A stretch of 64,000 nt of DNA from Nannobrachium achirus (GCA_963921795.1 OY997641.1:24568533-24632532), one strand, 5' to 3'; positions 11,240 through 21,570 are shown, counted from the stretch's first letter. Made by a program: numbers and translations. Notes: generated from the letters alone by a model not told the origin.

Positions 11240-12850
11240 TGCCTGCTGGCGCCTTTTGTGCTTTTCCGAACGCACCCGGGATTTCCGGGAGACCTTCATT
11301 CCGGCGACTTTACTGGTATTCGTTAAATCTCGTGAGTGTTCCTGACTAAATTTCACTTACGGTCACGAATTGCCCATGGTCAAAGTGCACTAAAATATTC
11401 TGTTATACAATTCATACAACATTTTTACATTCTTATATAGGCTTAAATGGGACAATGTTTCGCTTTCTATACAGAGATTTCAATATATAGGCATAAAAGG
11501 GACACGGACTGACAGATTGTACAAACCTCTAGTGTCTAGTGTACAATATATATTAAGAATTAGAGGGTCTTCTGTAACCTGCCTGTAACCTCAGAAAGGT
11601 TACATACAGCTCATTCTGAATGCAGCTCCTAGATGTCTCTGCTCTGTCATCATAGGATTCATTTGTGAAATATTATAAATTCAAATAGGGCTAAAATACA
11701 TCTCTGACTTGCTTTTATGAATTTTCAAGAATTCTCCAGTGGTTACTGGAGTTAAACCAAAACATGGTGTGGCAGATCCTAGTCTTTATGCTGTTTAACA
11801 AACTTCCAGATGAGCTGATTACAGCTGAGGCACGTGTCCTGCATAAACTAACACTATGCTTCATGTGTGACGAAAAGCCAAATGTTGCTGTATGTGTTGG
11901 CACCAGACACTTGATATACCGTACGTTTCATAGAACAGAGAACAGACAAGCACAAAATGAGATTATGAAAGTTTGGGCGTAAAAATAGAAATACAAAAAT
12001 GTATGTTGTCTCTTTTCCGCACATAGTATGCACCTCTCCTCCTTCCTCTTTTTCTGTCTACAGTATAGAGGAGGAGTAATTGTTTGTTGTAATTGTAAAT
12101 AATGGGCATTGACTATTGCATTAGTAAATAGCACACAACCAAGGTAAAGTTGTTTTTGGCCTTTCATTATGATGAATTAAGTATTTGTTATTGTTTTGTT
12201 AAACTCAGATCACCCAAAGGTAGCTTGCATTAGTCTTACTTTTGTACAACTTGTGTTGGTGCTCATTCTTTCTGTTTTATAGATTACAGTGAAATGTAAT
12301 TATTAATCAACCAAAGCATTATGCACATGAAGAAAAAGGCACCAGTCTCGTTGGATAAATGTATGCGCACCAACTGACTGAAATTTCAAACACTGCACTC
12401 TCAGGCTAAGTAGCAGTAAGGACTATTATATCTTTCAATTGAAATGCTTACATTTCAGTGATTTCTAAAACTGAGATGCTGTCTGGTTGTGAATGTTTAA
12501 CAATGCATGTTAATAGCTCAGTGTGCGTGTTTTCTATTATCAGGACTAATGCAATTATGAAAGAGAGAGTCATATGTTGGGATAATCTATGTGCTTTATC
12601 CATACATCAGAGTGCATTACTGAGTTTTTAGTAGTATAGTGTACAGCCACTCAAACAGAATCGAGGTTGTCATGGCAACACTTCCTTTATAGGTTGAGAG
12701 GCCTGTTCAGTTTATCCCTCGTCCCTTTCCCTTGCTGAGGACCAGAAGTGTTCACTTCTTGCACGTCAGAAATGTTTTCACTATAGGGGGGCTCGTTGAA
12801 GGTAAGATTTTAAAGCTTGATTCATACCTTCGTCGTACGATGGTGTCCCG
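11240..12850. other. Non-coding stretch
   Basis: No recognisable exon or transposon ends. An unremarkable 1.6-kb piece with normal composition, possibly host intronic or intergenic DNA. Confidence 0.45.
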
Positions 12851-12854
12851 AACT

Positions 12855-12915
12855 GAAAATAGCCAAAACACAAGCTCACAGTGCTGCGTTGTGAGCTTTG
12901 CAGATCGGCTATTTC
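12855..12915. repeat. Palindromic module HP, diverged
   Basis: GAAAATAGCC pairs with GGCTATTTCC; caagctcacagtg and cgttgtgagctttg form the inner stem. It lies 94 bp left of a family F MITE that contains its own HP copy. Confidence 0.8.
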
Positions 12916-13008
12916 CGTCAGGGGACATGGGCACACAAATAAACATAAATTGGGTTTAAGGGAAGACAATGATGGTGTGGAACTGTACACAGCCTACATC
13001 ACACACAC

Positions 13009-13288
13009 ATATCGTCGTTGTCGGGTGGAAACCTTGTACTGTATGTCCAAAACCGTTTGTTTTGTATTTGTCATTTAAAAAATGATTTAAACTAGTGAAA
13101 ACAGCCGATCTACTGTACAAGCACACAACGCCTCGCACCGCGAGGCATTGTGTGCTTGTAGATCTGCTGTTTTCACTACCTTGGCTTTGTGCGACGGCCT
13201 TGTATGATGAAGCAGGGCTTTGCTTTGCGAAAAAACATACAAATTTGAAACTTGGAGATACTAGGTTTCTGCCCGACAGTGACGATAT
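13009..13288. mobile_element. MITE family F (ATATCGTC ends), complete
   Basis: The left end ATATCGTCGTTGTCGGGTGG is inverted at the right end, which read backwards begins ATATCGTCACTGTCGGGCAG. Both ends are followed by aaacc and a tagta-like word. It is 280 bp and non-coding, with an HP palindrome (13094-13177) at its centre. Flanking 8-mers acacacac and ggacacac are similar but low-complexity. Other copies are at 30748, 54743 and 57700. Confidence 0.85.
13094..13177. repeat. Palindromic module HP, variant of family F
   Basis: AGTGAAAACAGCCGATCT pairs with AGATCTGCTGTTTTCACT. The inner stem gcacacaacgcctcgc pairs with gcgaggcattgtgtgc. Compared with other copies the stem carries AACAGC for AATAGC and CACACAA for CTCACAA. 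Confidence 0.9.
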
Positions 13289-13674
13289 GGACACACAAAA
13301 CCCTGTTAACGTCACACGACACTTGAATTTATCAAAAGGGGGTGGGGTGGGGGACCACTTTTCTCCATCCTTTCCTCCTATCAGGTCCCTCCTGCCTGAT
13401 ACCATCTCATTAGTCAGCGCCGGCGCAGCTGTCCTTTTAAGTGCAAAGCCGGATAAGCCCCGACCAGCGCGTCCTCCCTCGCTCCTGTCTGCCTGCTCCC
13501 ACTCAGAGGGAAACCCTGAGTGGAGCCTTCTCATCGCTCACGCTGTCTCCATGCACCATATGCCGTCTCCTCCTCCAACACCCAGCCCAGAAGTGCTGTC
13601 ATGGCTGCCAGCCTCGCACGCAGAGACACGCAGCGGAGATGAGATATGAGAGTGACTAAAGCTACAGACACGCA

Positions 13675-13719
13675 TACACACACACCGCACATACCGCACG
13701 CACACGCACACGCACACGC

Positions 13720-13786
<67 letters not shown>

Positions 13787-13787
13787 T
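13675..13787. repeat. (CA)n microsatellite with CGCA units
   Basis: CA and CACG units, then a CA run of about 60 bases. Confidence 0.95.
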
Positions 13788-13887
13788 GCACGCACTGACA
13801 CTCACACAGAAATCGAAATTAATAAAAAGAAAACACGCAATCACAGATACGCTGAAGCACACGTGAGCATAACAGAGGAAGCCTTGT

Positions 13888-13889
<2 letters not shown>

Positions 13890-13941
<52 letters not shown>

Positions 13942-13963
13942 GCACAAACACACACACACGCAA

Positions 13964-14028
<65 letters not shown>
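13890..14028. repeat. (CA)n microsatellite, two blocks
   Basis: Two CA blocks separated by CGCACGCACAAA-type interruptions. Confidence 0.95.
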
Positions 14029-14029
<1 letters not shown>

Positions 14030-14191
14030 AGAGAGGCCGTCTGGGAATGGGAAGGTCACCGTTTGGAGGTGTCCCTGAGAAACCCACTTAACACCTCACT
14101 GCTCCCCGGGCAGCGTATTGTATTAATAGCGGCCTACTGCTCCTAATGGTTAGGAAGGGTAAACGCAGAGGGTGAATTTCATGTACAGTAT

Positions 14192-14331
14192 CAGGCACGC
14201 GCACATATAGACATCAAAGGGGGCTTGAGCCCCTGCCCTTTTACCGTGTGTAAAAAGTTCCCTCTCCAGACCATGAAAATAGCCGTCCTCCAAGCTCACA
14301 ACGCATCGCAGTGCGACACGTTGTGTGTATT
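14192..14331. mobile_element. hAT-type MITE family B, left half ending in the hairpin
   Basis: It starts CAGGCACGCGCACATATAGA and carries the family word gggcttgagcccctgccctt, as in the full copy at 39082-39442. It runs into an HP palindrome at 14275 and stops inside it. The following sequence belongs to family A, not B. Confidence 0.75.
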
Positions 14332-14695
14332 GGTATCAAATATACTTGAAGTACCAAAAGTAGAAAGTACTCATTATGCAGAATGTCCTGTTTCACAAGT
14401 TTTCATATACTCAATAAAAAAAGCTCACAATGTGTCACATCGCGGTGCATTGTGAGCTTATAGATCAATGGCCAGCTTGTAGATCAAATGGCCAAAACAT
14501 ATAGTATACAGTATAGGGCTATACATAATCATACATATAAGTAACTATAGCTAAAACTGTCAAATAAATGTAGTAGAGTAAAAGTACAATATTTGGATCC
14601 GAGATATAGTGGAGTAAAAGAAAAAAGTATTGGAATTTAGTAAAGTACCTCAAAATGTACTTACTTACAGTAAGTAAATGTACTTTACACAACTG
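14332..14695. mobile_element. hAT-type MITE family A, right part
   Basis: It begins mid-element (tattggtatcaaatatact) and keeps the A words acaatatttggatccgagat and ttacttacagtaagtaaatg, ending ACTTTACACAACTG. It includes its own HP palindrome at about 14420-14474. The left end is replaced by family B. Confidence 0.75.
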
Positions 14696-15013
14696 TTCAG
14701 GTGTGTGGTCCGTCTGCAGAAACAAGGCCAGCTTTGGCCCTGGTCAGTCAGGGAACCTCAGGCATGGACAAACAGTAGAAAGGGCCCTGCAGCCATTAGT
14801 CTGAGCCACATGGGGGTCCTAGCTGGGCCAGCTGTTGAACTGTGAAAAGGATGTTGGTCTCCATGACATCTGCTGGGCAGTGCTTCCTCAAGATGTTAAC
14901 CTTATTGGGGCCCAGCCTCTCCAGCAGTAACCCACTTTATTAAAGTCTCATCATGGTGGGTTGGCTTTGCTCGAGTCAGTATTGAATCGTAGGTTCATAC
15001 CTGGTGTTATTCG

Positions 15014-15018
<5 letters not shown>

Positions 15019-15111
<93 letters not shown>

Positions 15112-15112
15112 T
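15019..15112. repeat. (GT)n microsatellite
   Basis: About 85 bases of uninterrupted GT, then GTAT and GTGAC just before the Z1 terminal repeat. Confidence 0.95.
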
Positions 15113-15304
15113 GACTGTATTTGGGTGGGTGACGTGACGTAGCGTTTTCGCTGTCCTCGGTGTCAAACATGTATAAATAAAAAATATATTTGTCAAAAAC
15201 CTTCTGAATATTGTGCAGGACATTAAGCTTTATGTGAACTTACTCAAGATTAAAACATTTCATTCCTCATTTCTTCAGAATCTTCAACCAAACATGGTAA
15301 ATGT

Positions 15305-15515
15305 CATCTGGTGTGACTGTCCCGACCTTGTTTCTCAAAGTGGGAACTTGAATAAAACTAAGAAAAATAATTGCTAAAATTCATTTAAAAATGAATTTAG
15401 GCAAAAAAAAATGTCTATTTGTGAGCCTATATCTTTTCAAAGTCCAAGCATAATGTTTTCAGTCATTTCTGATCAAAAAGATTTTGTCCCCCAAACCAAA
15501 ATCATCTGGTGTGAC
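15305..15515. promoter_or_regulatory. Iteron-like motif copies 1 and 2 of Z1
   Basis: CATCTGGTGTGAC at 15305-15317 and 15503-15515, both plus. A third plus copy lies at 15704-15716. Each lies in sequence otherwise nearly identical to Z2. Confidence 0.75.
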
Positions 15516-15861
15516 ACTAGTTTGGAAAAATTAAACAGGCAATAATTTGGACACCTACTGGGCTAGAGAGGTCCTTCTTCTGTAAGGCTATTCAGCACTC
15601 CCAGCACAACTGCAAGACAGGTGTCTGAGGTGAGTTATGATTTTAACATTTTCATGAAATGCCATCTTGTTGAAACTTTGACAAGTGTGGCACTTCTGGA
15701 TGTCATCTGGTGTGACACCTTTTTCATTAATAAAGCAAAAGTTATTTGAAACTTTGGTCATAATTACATGTAAATCTAGGTTGTTTTGTTATAGCTAGCA
15801 TGTTGTTAGCATGCTAATGTGTACCTGGTAGCCTCAAGGTAGTCCTAAATGCAGAAAACGT

Positions 15862-15938
15862 CATCTGGTGTGACACTTCGTCATCTGGTGTGACATATCT
15901 GCTTGTCACGCCAGATGACTTGATTGTCACACCAGATG
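15862..15938. promoter_or_regulatory. Z1 motif cluster, two direct and two inverted copies
   Basis: Plus copies start at 15862 and 15882 (20-bp step); minus copies start at 15905 (with CGTGAC) and 15926 (21-bp step). The arrangement is a palindrome of paired sites two helical turns apart. That layout suits a dimeric DNA-binding protein, most simply the element's own transposase. The binding role is inferred. Confidence 0.75.
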
Positions 15939-16333
15939 ATATATACTGTATTTTCCTACAGACATAACAATAAATAACAAGTCCCATGTTTCTTTTGTCC
16001 ATTTAAAACATTTTAACATGTTTAAAACAACGTTTTAAACATTTTTACATAATTTAATTTAGCTTCATTCGGTGATACAGCAAATTCATCAGACAGAGCA
16101 GAAACCCCTTCACAGAAACCTAAACCTTATATTGTGGTAACACTTTATAATAACTATCCGTTATAAGCAGTTAATATAAGACACTTGACAACAGAAAATG
16201 GGTGGTACAGAAAATGTGATTTTATTATTTCCAAAATACACAAACATACTGTATAGTGATGAATGAATGGATATGGAGGAAGGGCGAATGAATCAATGAG
16301 AACTATGCATGTAAACTAAACACAGAGATTCAG

Positions 16334-17022
16334 GCGTTTCATTTTGGTGGCAATAGGCAGCAGGCAACAGTGCATACCGGAGTTGCCTACTCAGTCAGTG
16401 GCTCCCAGTGCTATGCCACCATTTCACAGTCCTTACGCCTTGATGAGCGTGCTGTGTGGGCACACATCAAGCCAGTTATTGATGATTTCCGAGGAAAACA
16501 AGACAATGCAATTGACACCCTGCATGTCCTCAGTGATGGGCCAGCAACCCAGTACCGGAATCGCACAAACTGCTTCCTCATGAGCAGCATTCCTTATACA
16601 TGGGGATTCAAGAGGGTCACCTGGAACTTTTCAGAGCGTTCCCATGGAAAGGGCGCACCTGATGGTGTGGGAGGGGTGCTGAAGCGTAAGGCAGACATGT
16701 ATGTCCTCGGAGGCAGTGACCTACAAACACAGAGGGATCTGTGTGAGTATTTACAGAAGTCCTCTGAAAAAGTCACTGTCATGTGGATCGAAGAAGAGAA
16801 GATATCCAACATGGATGAAATGGTCCCTCCATCAGTGCGTCCAGTGACTGGCATCAGCACTACGCACCAGGTTCTTTCTATCTTCCCGGGAAAGATAGTT
16901 TACAGAGACCTGAGTTGTTTCTGCCAGTTTCCTCAGATCTGCACCTGTCACAACCCACGGAAATTACAGTTCGACCAAGTCTCCAGGGCTGAGGTGCCAG
17001 GTGACAAGACAAGTGATTATTA
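16334..17022 (+). CDS. Z1 transposase-like gene, internal exon (N-terminal part missing)
   Basis: The frame is open through a probable splice acceptor (attcag, ending 16333), reading AFHFGGNRQQATVHTGVAYS onwards. The listed start at 16370 is a GTG codon and not a true start. Counting from there, conserved blocks are SDGPATQYRN (D at about 56), SHGKGAPDGVGG (H about 92, D about 98) and a Cys cluster CFCQFPQICTC (about 183-193). From memory these blocks recur in many uncharacterised fish and invertebrate proteins that look transposon-borne; an RNase-H-like transposase core is plausible but not shown. The exon ends in a perfect donor, GTAAGTAT at 17023, just before an in-frame TAG that would be used only if unspliced. 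No stop interrupts the exon, so it is either young or was preserved until recently. Confidence 0.7.
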
Positions 17023-17137
17023 GTAAGTATAACTAAATCATTCTCTTTGCCAATTTTATGATACCTGTAATTGTACCTGTTTAATGACAATAAAGTAACT
17101 TATGTCATCCATTCATTCCTTTTCTTCCTTAACTAAG

Positions 17138-17206
17138 TGGTGGCCCATCTGCGGAACTGCCCCCTTCCCAGGTCAGCTGCAGGCCCAAAACAGCTTCCGG
17201 AGCTCA
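17138..17206 (+). CDS. Z1 transposase-like gene, 69-bp middle exon
   Basis: It is bounded by aactaag at the acceptor and GTGAGTAT at the donor. Joining the preceding exon (two leftover bases) to 17138 keeps the frame open: Tyr-Gly-Gly-Pro-Ser-Ala-Glu and so on. The length is a multiple of three, so it carries phase 2 through. A stronger-looking acceptor (ccttcccag) lies inside it, but using that one would create a stop codon at the junction. This model is inferred from splice signals only. Confidence 0.5.
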
Positions 17207-17313
17207 GTGAGTATAACATACTTGGCAAACTTGAGGACTTGCTAGTAATTACATTTTACTACTAAAACAATCTACCTGACAAATAAATTACATTTAAATG
17301 TCTCCTCCTGAAG

Positions 17314-17653
17314 GTCTTCTACTCAGGTGCTGGACACAAGTGCATCTATTGGAGAGGCCCAAGCTGAGGATTCAGACACCTCCTCAGATGAATACACACA
17401 AGGACAGTTTGTCATAATCAAATATGAGGGAAAGCCATATGTGGGGCAGATTGTTACCATTAATAAGGAGGGGCTAGAGATAAACTGCATGAATCAACTT
17501 GGAAAAATGAAAAATGGTTTTGTCTGGCCAAAGGGGCGAGACTGCATTTTCTACAAAGAGCAGGAAGTTGTCTGTGGCATAGCAGAACCGCAACAGGGCA
17601 AACGGTTTGCTACCCTCACCAAATGTGACTGGCTGATGTACAATACAGTCTAA
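17314..17653 (+). CDS. Z1 transposase-like gene, last exon
   Basis: Acceptor tctcctcctgaag restores the frame from the middle exon (Gln-Ser-Ser-Thr-Gln-Val-Leu-Asp). The exon encodes an acidic linker (EAQAEDSDTSSDE) and then a small domain: GQFVIIKYEGKPYVGQIVTI, FVWPKGRDCIFY, then VCGIAEPQQGKRFATLTKCD, ending YNTV and a TAA. The short beta-rich VxYxGKPYxGxV pattern recalls the C-terminal Tudor/SH3-like region of the same fish protein family (from memory). Z2 retains only the last third of this exon. The end of the coding sequence is tandemly duplicated just downstream. Confidence 0.7.
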
Positions 17654-17712
17654 ATGTCTATACCCTCACCAAATGTGACTGGCTGATGTACAATGCAGTC
17701 TAAATGTCTATT
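17611..17712. repeat. 50-bp tandem duplication at the Z1 stop codon
   Basis: The unit containing ccctcaccaaatgtgactgg through tctaaatgtcta occurs twice back to back, with one change (atacag to atgcag). The second copy lies outside the reading frame, after the stop. Confidence 0.9.
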
Positions 17713-17790
17713 CTAATCTAATCTAATACTTTTGTACTTTCACTCACTGGACTGGACAATGAGGTAAGGTAGGACCCGAGACAAACATAG

Positions 17791-17857
17791 CGAAAATAGC
17801 TGATCTACAAGCTCTCAACGCATTGTGCTGCGAGAGCTTGTAGATCAGCTATTTTCG
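17791..17857. repeat. Palindromic module HP inside Z1
   Basis: CGAAAATAGCTGATCTACAA pairs with TTGTAGATCAGCTATTTTCG; the inner stem gctctcaacgc / gcgagagc surrounds a short loop. The same palindrome sits at the matching place in Z2 (35099-35164). Confidence 0.9.
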
Positions 17858-18322
17858 GAGTTGCACAACCCAGCACTCTTTAGCTAGTGGAGATGTGGTG
17901 TAACGACATGATTCGTAAATAAATGTGTTCAACTCAAAATGCTGTGTTCAAGTTCAGGAGACTTCGGAAAAAAGTAATACACCTGAATGCTGAGTTGTTT
18001 CCAATAATTGGTGTTAATAAAATGTTGCCTTGGCTCCCAGTGTGGCTATGCACCTTATTGTCTCTTTAAGATCCTTACTTAGGTGTGCGTAGCATTCCTG
18101 TGCACATCCTCATCATCCATCTACTACTACAATTCTTTGTTATCCTATGTTAAGGCCCAACAATACTATCCTGTTCAGAAATATTAAGGCCATGTTATTT
18201 AATGTTAAAGCAATTTTACTGTTGCTGTTTTTCCTGGGTAATTGTTTAATCAATCAGTAAAGTTCAGTACTCACTAATAGGTAGGTTAAAACACAGTTTG
18301 CTTTGACACATGAAGATATGGT

Positions 18323-18693
18323 CATCTGGTGTGACACTAAGTCATCTGGTGTGACATTCCAAATAGTGAGAAATCATACCTTTATTAATGATGAAACCGA
18401 AAAAATGTGTATGGTTTACATAGAAAATAGTATCAGGAAGAGTCACAAATATTTGTGTAATTTTAAAGAAAGTTTTTGTCAGAATAAAATTAAAATATGT
18501 TGAAAGATCGACAACATGGGCCTCACACAGTGAGTGTTGATTATGAAAAAAATATACAGATTCAATTAATTTTCACAAAACTATAGTGGATCACAGGTTA
18601 GTTATGATAAAGGACTTTGATAAAGTGAGTAACTTAAGAAAGGTGTACTCCATTTTCATTTTATGAACAATTATTGTCATGTCACACCAGATG
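18323..18693. promoter_or_regulatory. Z1 right-end motif copies
   Basis: Plus copies of CATCTGGTGTGAC start at 18323 and 18343 (again a 20-bp step); a minus copy is at 18681-18693. The right-hand group complements the left-hand group near the opposite terminal repeat. Confidence 0.75.
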
Positions 18694-18873
18694 ACGGTTT
18701 TAGGCACAAGTACAACAAACTGCTCAATAAAGTCTGATTCCAATAAAATATCTAAAAACAAAATGTGTTTCCATAAAGTTGAGAGTGAGTAGAACAAAAG
18801 TAAATAATTTTTATGCCTGCTATTTAAAGTTTTTTAAAAAACATGTTTTTTGGGGCGTCACGTCACTGACCCA

Positions 18874-20063
18874 TTTTCTTACTTTCACTTTTTGCATTTT
18901 CTCTACTTTATTTTTGCATTTTCTCTCGGTTTCTCACCATCATCCTTCTACTCTTCATTTATTTAATATTGAAGGGTGACATTTTTATTGAAAGTTTTTT
19001 GTTGTTGTTATTCTGGAGGGTTTCTGGGCCTTTATTTGACATTCACAGTGGCGAGAGACAGGAAACAGGGAGAGAGTAGGGGAGTCGGCCCCAGGAATCG
19101 AACTTGCTGTCTCAGGCATTAAAGCCTAATTTGAACACACCCTTTAACCACTTCAAACTGTGTTAGATGTGTTACTAGACACCTTTACACACACATTGGT
19201 GACGACATTTCTTGGTAAGGAATTTATTCCCAGATTTGACATTATTCTGATATTCTCTGACTATTGTAAAGTATTTATACATTTTAGGCGGTAAATGCGT
19301 GATGTAGTTGCTCACTCTTTAATCATTTTACATCTTCGTCCCTAACATATTTCTGGTCTGTCGAGTGGTGTGTTAACTATTCCACACTCTGCTCCGCCCC
19401 CTCCCCCTCACCTCACACCACCCACCTTGACAGCTTGTTGTTTCATATCCTGTAATATCATTTTAAAAATGGAAAGACACGTGTGAGTGTAGTATACCCA
19501 TCCCCCCAAGGGGGAGTTTTACGTTCCTTTAAGCTACCAATAAATGTTACTTTTGACTACAGTGGTCCTCAGTGACTGTCAGTTGGACTGCTTTTGGCCT
19601 AATTATTTTGGCCCAGACCAATTTTATCTCTGTCTGATGTAAAATATCCATCCCCACATACAGTATCTGGAACATACTCCCAGAAAACTGCAGGTCTGCC
19701 ACATCCCCTCAGTTCTTTTAAACCAAAGCTTTGCTGTTTGCCGCTGTCTATATTTTAACATAATTTTGTAATGTATTCAAATGTCTTTTCATATGCTTCT
19801 TTTGCACTGTCAAAATGCGCTATGTCTGAAAACTTAATTGTGCAAAGCACTTTCAATTGTCTTAGTTATTGCTGAAATGTGCATGTGTGACAGGCTCAGT
19901 GGTATAGGACAGACTACTGTACAGCCGAGAGTACTCTTTATGTCCACGCAACATCACGCTGCTTGCCATGCCTCAGTTCTAACAGTGCTTTAGCCCCATG
20001 GGAATACAGACTAAAAACAATGTGATATAACAAACTTGTCACGTCAGGCTGTCTCTCTGAGTT
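18874..20063. other. Non-coding stretch
   Basis: No exon recognised. A possible tRNA-derived repeat fragment is listed separately. 19380-19440 is pyrimidine-rich. Confidence 0.45.
19040..19150 (-). repeat. Possible SINE-like fragment with tRNA B-box on minus strand
   Basis: On the minus strand, gttcgattcctgggg matches the RNA polymerase III B-box (GGTTCGANTCC), with a preceding word resembling a tRNA anticodon arm region. Upstream gagagacaggaaacagggag is a word seen in fish interspersed repeats (from memory). No full cloverleaf can be folded by eye. Confidence 0.35.
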
Positions 20064-20091
20064 TGTGTGTGTGTGTGTGTGTGTGTGTTGT

Positions 20092-20122
<31 letters not shown>

Positions 20123-20133
20123 GGGGGGGGGGG
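20064..20133. repeat. (GT)n followed by a 28-base G run
   Basis: About 40 bases of GT and then an uninterrupted run of 28 G residues at 20106-20133, a potential G-quadruplex former. Confidence 0.95.
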
Positions 20134-20183
20134 CTGAATTATCCTGTGATGCACAACAGGTAGTCACACCCAGCTGTCTAATG

Positions 20184-20350
20184 CAGTGTTTCTCAGACTT
20201 TCAAATTTCAAGGTCTTCCCTTAACTCTGACAGTGTACAGGTTCATTTGGTTCCATGTGTACACTGTCAGAGTTACAGACTTGTTAGGGTCTATTTAGAC
20301 TCCCCTAAAGGAGCCCACAGAGTCCCTGGAATCCACTTTGAGAACCACTG
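20184..20350. mobile_element. hAT-type MITE family E, 167 bp
   Basis: Left end CAGTGTTTCTCAGACTTT, right end TTTGAGAACCACTG. Flanking 8-mers gtctaatg and gtctaaag match at 7 of 8. The core is a palindrome at 20222-20275 (taactctgacagtgtaca / tgtacactgtcagagtta). Charlie-like in appearance. Confidence 0.85.
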
Positions 20351-20497
20351 GTCTAAAGGGCTCTATGCACTGCAGCCATATTGGCAGGAAATTGGGTAGT
20401 GCGTCATCAAGGAATCCGAGGGGTGGGGGTTTACAAGTTACAACACTGTACATGGACCACGGCCACAAGGACACATGGATGGATGGATTCATGGATG

Positions 20498-20532
<35 letters not shown>

Positions 20533-20545
20533 TGACAGACAGACG
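20498..20545. repeat. (GACA)n microsatellite
   Basis: Ten or more CAGA units preceded by an ATGG-like run. Confidence 0.95.
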
Positions 20546-20589
20546 GGGACACCTCCATACCTTCAAAACCTTAATTGAACCCTACAACC

Positions 20590-21030
20590 CCACCCATTCA
20601 CTCAGATCAGCTACTGTAACACAGGGATGCTGACAGTACCCTCGCTAAAAACCCCAGGACAACGATCCACTCGTCCTAGACTCTTTGCCCTCCAGGCCCC
20701 CAAATTGTGGAATAAACTCCCTGTTGCACTAAGAACGGCAGACTCGCCAGCTTCCGCCATGGTCTTCAGACTACACCTTAGCACATAGCACATACGGTAG
20801 CACTTGCCTACCCTCAATAACCATACACGTAGCTTAGATAGCTTTTTATTTTATTTTTATTTTTTATTTTTATTTTTTTTACCGAATAGGTGCTTGGTCT
20901 ACCTAAAGTACATTTGTTTTCTTAGATGACTATTTCTATGCATTCGATGTATTGATGTTGATGTATTGATGTATTATCTTCGCGCTCTGGATTAAGAGCG
21001 TCTGCTAAATGCCTAAACTGTTATTAGTAT
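20590..21030 (+). pseudogene. L2/CR1-type LINE, 3' end
   Basis: The plus frame contains RPRLFALQAPKLWNKLPVAL followed by RTADSPASAMVFRLHL, the C-terminal ORF2 tail of an L2-like element. The 3' region ends with ctctggattaagagcgtctgctaaatgcc, which closely matches the remembered L2 3' terminus (tttggataaaagcgtctgctaaatg). In-frame stops follow the coding tail. A 5'-truncated relic. Confidence 0.75.
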
Positions 21031-21039
21031 CATTGGTAA

Positions 21040-21570
21040 TGGTAACACCATAGACCGTAAAAGATATGGACAGTGGGAACCGTCACGTGACCCATTAGTT
21101 TCTATCAGAGCAAAAATTAAACTTTTTTTTATTAATATTAAAAAAAATAAAGCACACGAAGAAGAATCATCACAAGCCTATGACTACAAGCCCCTCCTAC
21201 AGCATAGACTGCTTCAACATCAATTATAACAATTTGACCATATTTTCACAAAACGCATCATCATGGTGATTGAAACGAGGCTTTAAACTAGCGACAGGAA
21301 CCATAAAGTATGTATGACAATGTTTATTAAGGCAAGAAAATCAAATGTAAAAGTTCAGGGGAAATGAATGGAATCCTATGGAGAACATGTTGCTTTTGGT
21401 ACCAGAACAGCGCAACTAGTGGCCAATCATATAGGAACTTTTAGTTCTGTGTTTGCTTCATTTTAAATCCGGATGACTGGCCCCCTGGGTAACACCCTTG
21501 AAGGAAGTAATGAAGCAGTCCAATATGCCAATATGGCTGCGGTACATAGAGCCTATTAGTTTGACTCAGG
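21040..21570. repeat. Possible fish interspersed repeat
   Basis: The edges caccatagaccgtaaaagat and gcggtacatagagcc resemble a family with an ATAGACCGTATAAAAG-like end that I recall from fish genomes. Terminal repeats cannot be aligned confidently. No coding content. Confidence 0.3.

Larger units (their letters stand above)
15122..18873 (+). mobile_element. DNA transposon Z1, about 3.75 kb, transposase-like gene partly intact
   Basis: The ends are inverted: left TGGGTGGGTGACGTGACGTA, and right (read inwards on the minus strand) TGGGTCAGTGACGTGACGCC, which agree at 16 of the first 18 positions. The homologous element Z2 (33750-36159) begins and ends at the same bases, which confirms both boundaries. 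Inside are ten copies of a 13-bp motif near the two ends, the last three exons of a transposase-like gene, and an HP palindrome after the stop. The N-terminal exon region present in Z2 is missing here; 16136-16333 holds unrelated sequence. No convincing target-site duplication is visible next to the ends, so the superfamily cannot be fixed from target size. Confidence 0.85.

Noticed and set aside
12956..13649. Overlapping open frames on both strands of about 190 codons
   Set aside because: They run across the family F MITE and its hairpin; the translations are mutually antisense and show no family resemblance.
13531..14146. Long Cys/Val- and His/Thr-rich open frames over CA/GT tracts (also near 46011, 50227, 53132, 61133)
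   Set aside because: A dinucleotide repeat has no stop codons in any frame, so such frames are automatic and not evidence for proteins.
15062..15122. 8-bp target-site duplication for Z1 and Z2
   Set aside because: The bases beside the terminal repeats do not match on the two sides (tgactgtat-t / ttttctta for Z1; cgtatg / cgtact for Z2); only a weak gtat/gtac is seen at Z2.
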